Positions 7,965-15,748 of a DNA stretch of 16,258 nucleotides are shown piece by piece (positions within the stretch are counted from its first letter, which is position 1; each line of letters starts with the position of its first letter). The position numbers and the translations under genes were made by a program. The stretch is from Podila epigama (lineage: Eukaryota > Mortierellomycota > Mortierellomycetes > Mortierellales > Mortierellaceae), in NCBI GenBank assembly GCA_015679605.1, contig JAAAVE010000599.1:1-16258 (forward strand). Direction: 5' to 3'. Under the pieces are notes generated by a model, which ran no database searches, was not told the DNA's origin, and saw only the letters and a list, made by a program, of their open reading frames with translations.

Positions 7965-9290
7965 ATGCTCTTCTCTACACTACTTGCTCAGAGCGTACTC
8001 TACTCGCTCACATTCTCCTTAGCATTCGCAGCACCCACAACATCATCCCAACAACAACCAAAACCAAAACAAACACCCGCCATCTCAAACTTTTTCGATC
8101 TCCTCGTCACATCCGCACCAGGCCAAAGGGGCAAAATCTATCACTGGGAAATCGACTCGATCCCTGCGACTCTTCCAAAACTCACAAAACCTTTACATCT
8201 CCTCGAACCTCTTCAACCAGGCAAGAGCGCCTTTGACATTGCACAGGATCCTATTGGTTCTGGTTCGCTCGTAAAGCGTAAAGAATCTACCAGCCTCGAC
8301 GTGTTGGGCTCCCTCTTCAAACGTAAACCAAGCCAAAAAAGAGAACGTATCCTTCGTTCACTCTACCCGAAACGCTCCTATGCTCGGTCAAAGGATGTCC
8401 ATAGCGCCTTTATCGCTACCCCTCTTCCAGTACAAGCCTTTGGTGGGTCTCAGAGCCGTTATATCCGCCTTGAATACCAAATGCTCTTCCAGCCTGGCTT
8501 CAAGTGGGTCAAGGGCGGCAAACTACCTGGTATCCTCGCCGGGTCCGAGAAAGGTTGTAACGCCGGATGCTCCGGTGGTGGATCGGCCGAGAACTGTTTC
8601 TCTACTAGAATGATGTGGCGAGCCAACGGTGAAGGTGAAATGTACCTCTATGCAGCTAAATCCGTCTACTTCCCAAAGGAAAAGCCAGAGACCTGTCGCC
8701 GTTCGTTGGATAACCGCTCGCCCGAGGCACTGTTTGCTAGAATGAGCACCGCGGAAGACTATCACGCATGGTTGGACGCTTACCGGCTCCCGACCGATGA
8801 AGAGGGTGACGAGGCCATCACAGATGAGCTAGACGACGAGTCATCCTCCTCCTCCTCTACTATCGCCAAGCGTGCTACGATGGATGGTTCATGCCTCAAG
8901 GGTATGGAGGTCACCATCTCTCCTGGCGCCAAAAACATTTGCAACCCTACCTATGGCATCTCCATCGGCCGAGGTGGCGCCTTCAAGTTCAGGTCTGGCA
9001 CCTGGCATAACGTCACCCAGCTCATCAAAGTCAATTCCAAGGGCAATGCCGTCCGTGATGGCTACCTTGCCGTCTACCTCGACAACAAAGTGGTCGTCAA
9101 GGCCGAGAACATTGTGCTCCTCAAGAATGGGTATGATCCTGCCAAGGGCGATTCTGAAGCCAATCAAGTCAAGTTCATGTTCTCGTCCTTTTTCGGTGGT
9201 GGTACTTCTGACTATGCTACACCTGTTGATCAGTGGATCGGTTGGAAGGGCTTCAAGATGAGCTCAAGTCCAGTCAACATCTGGGAATAA
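7965..9290 (+). CDS. Secreted polysaccharide lyase family 14 (PL14; alginate/glucuronan lyase-like), with Kex2-type sites
   Basis: This single exon encodes 441 residues. Residues 1-22 or 23 form a signal peptide ending AFAA, so the protein is secreted. Residues 24-137 look like a propeptide with dibasic sites at 104-105, 119-120, 125-126 and 136-137. The PL14 core follows: YQMLFQPGFKWVKGGKLPG (171-189), STRMMWR (213-219), MYLYA (226-230), FKFRSGTWHNVTQLIKVN (340-357) and SSFFGGG (407-413). The characterised Chlorella-virus lyase vAL-1 uses Lys, Ser-x-Arg and Tyr-x-Tyr; here K186, S213, R215, Y227 and Y229 fit, with the same Arg-to-Tyr spacing of 12 and 14. PL14 enzymes cleave glucuronic- or mannuronic-acid polymers by beta-elimination; the substrate here is unknown. 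An acidic, Ser-rich insert (about 247-303) is bounded by RR245-246 and KR302-303 and by C244 and C310. There is one glycosylation sequon at N349. Confidence 0.88.
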   Translation: MLFSTLLAQSVLYSLTFSLAFAAPTTSSQQQPKPKQTPAISNFFDLLVTSAPGQRGKIYHWEIDSIPATLPKLTKPLHLLEPLQPGKSAFDIAQDPIGSGSLVKRKESTSLDVLGSLFKRKPSQKRERILRSLYPKRSYARSKDVHSAFIATPLPVQAFGGSQSRYIRLEYQMLFQPGFKWVKGGKLPGILAGSEKGCNAGCSGGGSAENCFSTRMMWRANGEGEMYLYAAKSVYFPKEKPETCRRSLDNRSPEALFARMSTAEDYHAWLDAYRLPTDEEGDEAITDELDDESSSSSSTIAKRATMDGSCLKGMEVTISPGAKNICNPTYGISIGRGGAFKFRSGTWHNVTQLIKVNSKGNAVRDGYLAVYLDNKVVVKAENIVLLKNGYDPAKGDSEANQVKFMFSSFFGGGTSDYATPVDQWIGWKGFKMSSSPVNIWE

Positions 9291-9311
9291 TATCTTTTCT
9301 TCCATCTCTTT

Positions 9312-9333
9312 TACATATATTATTATATATGTA
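9312..9333. terminator. Perfect AT-rich palindrome between convergent genes
   Basis: Two 9-base arms, TACATATAT and ATATATGTA, flank a TATT loop, 22 bases after the lyase stop. TATATA/TACATA are yeast-type 3'-end efficiency elements, and the palindrome presents them on both strands. ATTAAA at 9368-9373 (plus) and TTTATT at 9347-9352 (AATAAA on the minus strand, 48 bases past the F-box gene stop) complete plausible poly(A) signals for both genes. Confidence 0.5.
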
Positions 9334-9399
9334 TTCATCCTTCCATTTTATTTTGCATGTACATAGAATTAAACAGTTTTTCCTATATCATTTCGTCAA

Positions 9400-11094
9400 T
9401 CAGTACATTTCCAATCTGATATCCTCTCGATGGATCTTTTGAAGCCATTGTGCAACTTTTTGACGCTCATCCATGGTAGTTTTATGATTTGAAGTAGTGA
9501 AAATGCGGAGGACCCGTAGCCGAGGCCAACTTGTCCCCATCCATTGAATCACATCTTCCGAATGCATATTCATATTATTCAATCCATGAACATCAAACAC
9601 CTCCAGTTTCTTGAGCTCGGATAGAGCTTCCAGACCTGCCTCGAACGTCAGTGCAAAGTGAGTGGGCAGTATCCTGAGGTGCTCCAATTGTTGCAGTCGT
9701 CCTAGGTTACGATAAATGACTTGATATTGTCGTATATCTGAATACAACATCGCAAAGCCAATGGTCAACGACTTGAGGTGTCGACAGGTCCACATCATGG
9801 TCGTGCCATCATCGCCAAGGTGGTTATCCTTGATACCATCGGTACTGTTGTTGCTGTTGATCATTGGATCATCTTGTTGAATCACAAACTGTCTTGGAGC
9901 GACCATGATCCCCGAGGCGTTCAAATACAATAGCTTGTCTGCATCACACATCAGCTCAATCAACATGGCGCTCGTCATCCCTGGATTACGTACATTGGCC
10001 ACATTCAGCTCTTCCAACTGGGACATCCTCGGTTTGAGTGCCTCAAACGCCGCCTGTCCAAAATCACAGCGTGGGATATGGAGCGAGACAAGTCTCGGCA
10101 AGAGTTCCAACAGTCGTACTATCAGAGACTCGCTCATAGTGCTACCGTACCGAGGGTCCATTTCGATCCGTCTCAGATTCTGACACATGCCTGCCATGAC
10201 TTCCATGGTCGTGGGTGTCCAATCCCAGTTGTGTAAAGGTCGCCCTTTGACGGTGAGATGGACCAGGTCAGGACATTGAGCTATACACTCGAGGAGTGAG
10301 GCTGCGGGCCATTGTAGATAATCGATCTCGAGATGCTTTAGCAGCGGTCGTTGTCGTCGTTGTGGTGCCCTTCCTCCTTCTTGTGCCAGAACAAGACCTT
10401 TGCTGGTGGATAGAGTCGTATTTGTAGTGATAGCAGTGTCTACGATAGGAGGTCTACCGAGCAAAGTCGCCAAGGGTCTCGATGAGAATCCAACACGGAG
10501 CTTCTTCAACAGAGGAAACAATTCGAGAATCTCTTCTACTTGCACATTCCCCGAGTCAACCATGTAACCAATATCTAACGTGGTCAAACCTGAAAGTCGA
10601 TCGATATGCGTTTTTAAAAAAGGAGTCGGTAGGCCAACCGATAGCTCAGGGCACCGAAGGGTCAAAGATCTGAGTCCAGGCATTGGGTACCGATCGAGGA
10701 TCGTTGTCATGGTGGATAGAAAAGCAATATTCAGGCTTTTGGAACCCATGTCCTGCTCTCGTACATCGAACGCTCGGATGAGGTGCGAGTGACAATTTAA
10801 GGCTTTGGGCAGATGCACATCGGATAAGGGGTGACCATCCGCAGCATAAATCGAAACCTTATCCCAGACGATGGGGATCAGAACTAGGTACCAGGAATGG
10901 GAGACGAGGAGACCGCGGAGGAGATGTTTTCGGTCTAGATAGTATGCAATGGCGGTGAGGATTTCTGGAAGTGCTAAAGCGCGACGAGTTGCTGTTTCGA
11001 CGACTGCTCCTGCTTCAAGTTCAACAGGAATGTCTTGTCTGGGTGCTAAAAGGAGCCGGAGCCGTGCCACCGAGTCCAAGGTTCGAGCGAACAT
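9400..11094 (-). CDS. F-box and leucine-rich-repeat protein, intronless
   Basis: This encodes 564 residues from the ATG at 11094. An F-box-like segment at residues 41-82 (LALPEILTAIAYYL, then LLRGLLVSHSWYLVLIP and VWDKV) is followed by about 13 irregular leucine-rich repeats from residue 141 to 535, for example LRSLTLRCPEL (141), LTTLDIGYM (170), LKHLEIDYL (252), LVSLHIPRC (335), LEELNVANV (360), LKSLTIGFA (440) and LRVLRIFTT (526). Such proteins recruit substrates to SCF ubiquitin ligases through Skp1 binding at the F-box; the target is unknown. Two low-complexity loops break the repeats (about 218-250 and 403-434). There is no signal peptide. Large families of intronless F-box/LRR genes are typical of Mortierella-like genomes. 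It converges with the lyase gene, with 109 bases between stops. Confidence 0.85.
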   Translation of the reverse strand: MFARTLDSVARLRLLLAPRQDIPVELEAGAVVETATRRALALPEILTAIAYYLDRKHLLRGLLVSHSWYLVLIPIVWDKVSIYAADGHPLSDVHLPKALNCHSHLIRAFDVREQDMGSKSLNIAFLSTMTTILDRYPMPGLRSLTLRCPELSVGLPTPFLKTHIDRLSGLTTLDIGYMVDSGNVQVEEILELFPLLKKLRVGFSSRPLATLLGRPPIVDTAITTNTTLSTSKGLVLAQEGGRAPQRRQRPLLKHLEIDYLQWPAASLLECIAQCPDLVHLTVKGRPLHNWDWTPTTMEVMAGMCQNLRRIEMDPRYGSTMSESLIVRLLELLPRLVSLHIPRCDFGQAAFEALKPRMSQLEELNVANVRNPGMTSAMLIELMCDADKLLYLNASGIMVAPRQFVIQQDDPMINSNNSTDGIKDNHLGDDGTTMMWTCRHLKSLTIGFAMLYSDIRQYQVIYRNLGRLQQLEHLRILPTHFALTFEAGLEALSELKKLEVFDVHGLNNMNMHSEDVIQWMGTSWPRLRVLRIFTTSNHKTTMDERQKVAQWLQKIHREDIRLEMY

Positions 11095-11383
11095 GGGGTG
11101 GTTATTTATTTTTTTTGCTGAATGAGATGAATGAAATGAGTGAATGAATTGAACGTGTCATGAAAAAAACTGCAATTCTAAAAATGGGTGGGGCTGTGCG
11201 TTAACGCAGGTGACATGACAAAAAGACAAAAAAGTCTTTATTTTTTCGTGGACGCAAAAACGAAACATCGGTCACCATGTTCCTACGACTATGGTCAGGC
11301 AGTAACCACCATGTCCCCCCTTTGCGTCAAAAAAAAAAAAAAAAAAAAACGAGTAGAAACGAGAGGTGCATACGACACAAAAC

Positions 11384-11429
11384 ACGCGTCCATTAATATC
11401 CTCTGTGCATACGCGCCCTCACTACGCGT
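11384..11429. promoter_or_regulatory. Pair of ACGCGT (MluI cell-cycle box-like) motifs
   Basis: ACGCGT occurs at 11384-11389 and 11424-11429, 40 bases apart, with ACGCGC at 11411-11416 between them. In ascomycete yeasts ACGCGT is the MBF site driving G1/S transcription. The only other ACGCGT I found in the window is inside a coding exon at about 14838. The motif is palindromic, so either flanking gene could be served. Confidence 0.35.
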
Positions 11430-11812
11430 GTCCAACAATTGCACCATCCCATATTACAATACGTTTTTAAAAACAATTCTACTTCTTACCGATCCCCCCT
11501 TGTCATACGTCGCTTACATCGCTACAGCATACGACGAGATTTTCTTGGTCCTTGTGATTTTTCATAAGAACTATTTGCGTTGCCGCATTCATATACCGAA
11601 GAAAAGGGAACAAAAAAAAAATAATCAAACGCTTCACATTCCTTGCTCGAGTCCAAAAGTCCTGACAGAGACAAGGAGGAGACAGCATCGATGGGGACAA
11701 AAGATGTAAAGTGTAAAAGGGGGGAGTCATTCTCTGTTCAAAAAGTGTTACCTTTGACGTGTTGTTGCAAGTAGAACCCTTTCATTTTTCTTTTATCCTC
11801 TACACTCCAGCT

Positions 11813-11880
11813 TTCCGTCTTTCCTTTTTTCTTTCTTTCTTTTCTTTTCTTTTCTTTCTTTTCTTCTTCTCTCGTCTAAC
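11813..11880 (+). repeat. CTTT-rich pyrimidine tract
   Basis: Successive CTTT, CTTTT and TTCTT units form an almost pure pyrimidine stretch ending about 55 bases before the ATG at 11937. This is the position and composition of a fungal promoter CT block or leader. Confidence 0.7.
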
Positions 11881-11936
11881 TTCGTACACCTTTGGCCCTA
11901 TTTTCAAAAAAAAAGCACCATCTCTTCTCAGCAAAA

Positions 11937-12875
11937 ATGGTGTCGTTTTTACCACTTGTCCTCATACCCGCCGGTTTAGGCGCCCTCATCTACGGCATCA
12001 CCCTCATCTTACACTCCGACCCAAAACCATCTGGACCATCCAAGCCAGGCAGCAGTGTGCCGTCCTCGGTTCTCAACGAGACACTCATTGTAGTAGCAAC
12101 ATCATGGGTCTCTTCAAACATCGCCAACGCCACACTCCCAACCATCTTTTCACAAGTGCCAAACATCACTGCCAGCGTCGACTTGCCAGAACCGACCCTC
12201 CAGGCGCCACCCAAAGTCGGTATTCCCTCTATTGTGAAATCAAAGCTGGATAGTATTCTCCCAGAACCCACAACCGCAGAGGCCGCTGCTCCTACAGAGG
12301 CTATTAAGTCTACAAAGCCTGATGAGCCAGCACCAGAGACCGAATCTGTAGAGCCAGGACCAGAAACCAAGTCTGTCGAGCCAGCAGCAGAAACCAACTC
12401 TGCAGAGCCAGCACAGGAAACCGAATCTGCAGAGCCAGTATCACCAAGCCCAACAGAAGCATCAGCAGCGCCAGTCGTGACCTCGGCCGAACCTGCACCC
12501 GTTGTTCTCCCATCATCATCGCAGCCTGTCCCAACGACAACACGGGCACCTGTGATCAAAATCCCAGTCGCACCGTTCCCATACCTTCAAAACGACAACG
12601 ATGATGTCGACAGGACACCTCACCATGAAGAAGGAGAGGATGGAGAGGACGAAGAGGATGATGACGAGGGCAGTATTGAAGGCCTGGGTTTGGGCATCCT
12701 GGATCACCAGGATGAAGATGAAGAAAACCAATTTGACGACGATGAAGATGACGAACATGATGATGATGTTGATGCTATCGATGTCGATACCGCTGAACAT
12801 GACGATGATGTCCCTTCTCAAGTCCTTGGTGATGAAGCTCCTGCCGATGTGGTGCCCCCAGGTAACCAGGCCTAA
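11937..12875 (+). CDS. Unrecognised protein: hydrophobic N-terminus, 9-residue repeats, acidic tail
   Basis: I do not recognise this 312-residue product. The ATG at 11937 follows GCAAAA; an in-frame non-ATG extension upstream is not needed. Residues 4-26 are hydrophobic and could be a signal anchor or uncleaved signal peptide. Sequons at N47, N64 and N76 suggest that the rest faces the ER lumen or cell exterior. Residues 130-165 are four tandem 9-residue repeats of the form EPxxETxSx (12324-12431). Residues about 110-210 are rich in Pro, Ala, Ser, Thr and Glu; residues about 219-293 are dominated by Asp and Glu. The frame ends with a plain TAA, but a GTAACC donor at 12862 just before it is in phase (1) with the acceptor at 13147 of the next coding exon. 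This may therefore be the first exon of a longer, 879-residue protein. AATAAA at 12958-12963 supports the unspliced end. Confidence 0.7.
   Translation: MVSFLPLVLIPAGLGALIYGITLILHSDPKPSGPSKPGSSVPSSVLNETLIVVATSWVSSNIANATLPTIFSQVPNITASVDLPEPTLQAPPKVGIPSIVKSKLDSILPEPTTAEAAAPTEAIKSTKPDEPAPETESVEPGPETKSVEPAAETNSAEPAQETESAEPVSPSPTEASAAPVVTSAEPAPVVLPSSSQPVPTTTRAPVIKIPVAPFPYLQNDNDDVDRTPHHEEGEDGEDEEDDDEGSIEGLGLGILDHQDEDEENQFDDDEDDEHDDDVDAIDVDTAEHDDDVPSQVLGDEAPADVVPPGNQA
12324..12431 (+). repeat. Four in-frame 27-base coding repeats (EPxxETxSx)
   Basis: The four units read EPAPETESV, EPGPETKSV, EPAAETNSA and EPAQETESA. The period is exactly 27 bases, so copy number can change without frameshift. Such Pro/Glu/Thr/Ser repeats are usual in stalk-like or wall-associated fungal proteins. 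Confidence 0.9.
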
Positions 12876-12938
12876 AAAAAGCATCGTTGTCTCTCATTTT
12901 TTTTGTCGCCTCCAGTTTAGCCCATGGGGGTTTCCTTC

Positions 12939-12969
12939 AAAGTCTTTATTATTAAACAATAAAGACTTT
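12939..12969. terminator. Perfect 12-base inverted repeat carrying AATAAA on both strands
   Basis: Arm AAAGTCTTTATT (12939-12950) and arm AATAAAGACTTT (12958-12969) are exact reverse complements around a 7-base loop and are followed by a T run. The right arm begins with AATAAA, 83 bases after the TAA of the preceding frame, so it is a natural poly(A) signal for that gene. The left arm gives AATAAA on the minus strand. Confidence 0.6.
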
Positions 12970-13039
12970 TTTTTTTCTTCTTTTTTCCTTTCTCTTACTG
13001 CCTATTTTTTCAATCGTATATGACATTGACTATCCAACC

Positions 13040-13064
13040 ATGGTATTCCCTGGACTACATTCTT
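13040..13064 (+). other. Candidate tiny first coding exon for the downstream gene
   Basis: ATG at 13040, in a CCAACCATGG context, opens eight codons (MVFPGLHS) plus one base, then GTAACG at 13065. An 83-base intron ending ATCAG at 13147 would join it in phase 1 to the long coding exon, giving 579 residues. OPI1 intron 4 in this window uses the same GTAACG donor. This is an alternative to splicing from the upstream gene; only one can be the main form. Confidence 0.35.
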
Positions 13065-13147
13065 GTAACGTTTGAAAAAAACTAAACCTACGTACCTACC
13101 AAAACCATCAACAACAACAACGACGCGCCAATTGCATTTTTTATCAG

Positions 13148-14862
13148 CCCTTCAGCAATTGCGACGACGACAACGTCAGAAACGAGCTCTACCCGGTCCT
13201 GGTGCCCCTCAGCCGCCTCGTAACCCCCATCATCATCCTCCTACGAATGTCCCTTTGCCTCGCCCAGGTTTTTCAATTACGCATGACGATCCCTCCAAGG
13301 TCATCATCCCAAGTACCGATGACAATGCCAGTGACCACAAGGACGACAAGGACAGCAACGACCGCACTCCATCACCAGTGTCATCACCATCTGAAGCCAC
13401 GATTCCTTACCATGACATTCTCAAACAAGGTCGTAGTGTCATCGTCCCAGACCCTACCAAGGTCATTCGTCTTCCAACGCCAACCGGCATTGTCGCCAAG
13501 AAGGAAGGTACCTCGCGGGAAGAGGAAGAAAGGCAACACGAGCAAGAGGTCGTCGTCGCCGCCGTCGAGGCAGATGAAGAATTCAAGAAACAAGAAGAAT
13601 CAAAGCATGCCGAAAAAGTACAAGATCCTGTGTCAGCGTTGGAAAAGTGGATCGAAGAGACGACCAATGAGCAATGCAAGATTCTTGAAGGATATTTGTA
13701 CGCTGCAGTTGAAGAGGTGCTTGATGGTCAAAAAATACTCGAGTTTCAAGACATTATCGAGAGCTGGCAAGTACCTTTGTCCCTGGACGACGATGAATCA
13801 TCAGATGCCCAGCAAGCCAAAGACGAGGAACAACAGGCTACTGCTGCTGCTGGTTCCTCTGATCAGCAGCATCATCAGTCACCGCTCGGATATGGTAGTG
13901 GTGGTGCAAGTAACATGAAGGCCGTCTCCCGGATCGATATCCTAAGCTCGATCCTCAATACTCTCCTCCCACCTCTTGTCCTCACCCTCCGCGCCGATAT
14001 CCGCAATCTGATCATCTGGTTCTGTAATGGCGCTCTCGGTAACAAGATCGACAACAACAACAAGATCTCGGATCAAGAGCTCGCTCTCCGTCAACAACAC
14101 GCTCTCGAGGAGGATCGTCAACTCATCAATGCCACAGATGGCTCCATCTCTCTTGTCCATATCTTTGATCCCAAGGCAGCGACTTTTGCGCTTGAATGCC
14201 TGAAATCGTTTTTCAATCTTTTTTCAAGTGCGATTATTGAAAAGGCCTTGACACGGTTCACAGAGGCAAAAGAGTTTTTGATGGATCAACTCCGTGGTCT
14301 TATCGGATTGCCTCGTTTCCTCATTCCTTTCTCGGAGGGTCATCATGGTGAGAGTGGTGCTGCTCATCCAGGAAATCCTGCTAGTCCTATTACAGCTGAG
14401 AAACTAGAGCAAGCGCAAGAACAAGACCAAGACCAAGACCAAGACCAAGAACAAGAACAAGAACAAGAACAAGAAATCACCGTGACCGACAACCACCAAC
14501 CGTTGAAAGAATTCACTTTACAACATGTCAAGAACATTCAACGGACACAAGATTTCATGTCCTGGCTCATCGGTGACATTCTGAGCCAATTCAGAGGTAC
14601 TCTCGAGGCTGCAAAGTTGTTCTTGCCAGGCACGTTGGCTTCCAAGGTCGATGAAGGTGTGAATATGTTTGTGCCGCCTCATGATGGACATGTTGTGGGT
14701 GTTCACAGTGTGACGGATGATGACTCTGGAGAGACGGATGATGCTGCAAATGCGGATGCTGCAAGTCAAGGATCGCCCAACACGTCGAATGTCTTGTCCT
14801 CGTTAACGCCTGATGGTCGATGCCATTGGATGACTGAACGCGTCAAAAAGGAGTCGTCGTAG
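13148..14862 (+). CDS. Unrecognised protein or C-terminal exon: acidic/low-complexity with amphipathic helices and a QD/QE repeat
   Basis: I do not recognise this product. The frame is open from 13069 but has no ATG before 13915, while sequence before 13148 looks intronic; 13148 is the splice-acceptor position that fits both gene models. The N-terminal part is basic then Pro/His-rich, with RRRQRQKR resembling a Kex2/furin site, followed by acidic low-complexity sequence. Three helical, non-repetitive blocks are the best domain candidates: 13630-13770 (ALEKWIEETTNEQCKILEGY), 13930-14040 (RIDILSSILNTLLPPLVLTL, then IIWFCNGALG) and 14178-14340 (LECLKSFFNLFSSAIIEKAL). A Gln-Asp/Gln-Glu hexanucleotide repeat (14416-14475) precedes a last helical block (14503-14630). 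The stop is TAG, with AATAAA at 14907-14912 and 14936-14941. If spliced from 12861, the N-terminal hydrophobic segment of the upstream frame would make this an exported or membrane-anchored protein. Confidence 0.72.
14416..14475 (+). repeat. In-frame hexanucleotide repeat coding Gln-Asp/Gln-Glu
   Basis: CAAGAC units followed by CAAGAA units encode alternating QD then QE dipeptides. The period is six bases, so length changes stay in frame. It separates two helical parts of the predicted protein. Confidence 0.9.
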
Positions 14863-15710
14863 TGTGTAGAGAGTGGGAAAAAGTCGTAAGCGTAGAGAGA
14901 ATCGAAAATAAAAAACAGAAAAATTGAGAGTCAACAATAAACGTGATTCCCAACCATTTTGTTTAAGGGATTACATGAGAATACGTAAGAAAAAAAAGAG
15001 AACAATGGACGGAAAGAGGAAGAAGATAGTGAAGGAGTCTTTCTTACTTGACCTGACAAATGGAGACCCGCGGGAAAGGGCGTGAGAAGAAAAAAGAAAA
15101 AGAATAGAGTGTACAGCCTTCAAATTGAAAAAAGGGCTAAAAAAAAAAGCAGAGAGCAACCTGGTAGAAAAGTATAATACTTGACCAAAAGGGGGGAGGC
15201 GCTCCCCCAAAGTTACCAATTGCACACCAATCAAGGTCATACGTTTTTGAGCAGACACGTCTCTTTTCTAAACTCTTTTTTCTTTTCTTTTTTATTCTTT
15301 TTGCTGAAATTATATGGATGACGCATGAATGACAAGCAAGCACGAATAGACACGTAAACAAGAAAACAAGGCTTGGGGTGGGGGTTGGGGGGTATCATTA
15401 CTCCCTCTCCCACATTGTAATTGCAATTGCTACGTGTTTTGCCCGTGCGTTTCGTGTGTACGTGTACGAATGTGGTTTCCCTGCCACGGTTCTCTTCCTC
15501 ACCCCATCCACCCAAAACAGTTTATTTGAAAGAAAAACAAAATATGAGGAATGCTCCTCCGGCAACCATTGCCTTGAGCCCTTTACAGGGAGTAGTAGGG
15601 GGTAAGGGGGGAGAAAAGGAGGGATGATGATATGCATCGATCCCAATCCCTTTTATCCTAGTCGTTTATCACATCGATACGGATATGCAATTTGTTTTGT
15701 TTGTTTGCTA

Positions 15711-15748
15711 GAAATGTGAATGAACGAAATGTGAATGAACGAAATGTG
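15711..15748 (+). repeat. 2.5 copies of a 15-base tandem repeat (GAAATGTGAATGAAC)
   Basis: Two perfect copies at 15711-15725 and 15726-15740 are followed by a partial third copy, GAAATGTG. No coding role is apparent. Confidence 0.9.

Larger units (their letters stand above)
11095..11936. promoter_or_regulatory. Divergent promoter between the F-box/LRR gene and the acidic-repeat gene
   Basis: No gene is supported. The stretch carries repeated GAATGA-type units just upstream of the F-box gene (about 11119-11150), an A21 run (11329-11349), two ACGCGT boxes, and a 70-base pyrimidine tract of CTTT units (about 11813-11880) before the plus-strand gene. The open frame at 11188-11709 encodes only a basic peptide with a poly-Lys tract from the A run. 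Confidence 0.6.

Noticed and set aside
11892-11936. Non-ATG extension of the acidic-repeat protein
   Set aside because: The in-frame ATG at 11937 is followed directly by the hydrophobic segment; the extension is partly encoded by an A run.
11990-12559. Minus-strand open frame of 189 codons rich in Gly, Ser and Val
   Set aside because: It is the mirror of the Pro/Glu/Thr repeats on the plus strand, which has the ATG, hydrophobic N-terminus and sequons.
12516-12884. Minus-strand open frame with many Ile/Val/Phe residues that looks like a membrane protein
   Set aside because: It is the complement of GAT/GAA acidic codons, which always reads as Ile/Phe/Val-rich sequence on the other strand.
12862-12920. 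Short intron ending at the CTCCAG or TTTAG acceptors after the GTAACC donor
   Set aside because: The first acceptor gives an immediate stop and the second adds only about a dozen unremarkable residues; neither explains the long exon at 13148.
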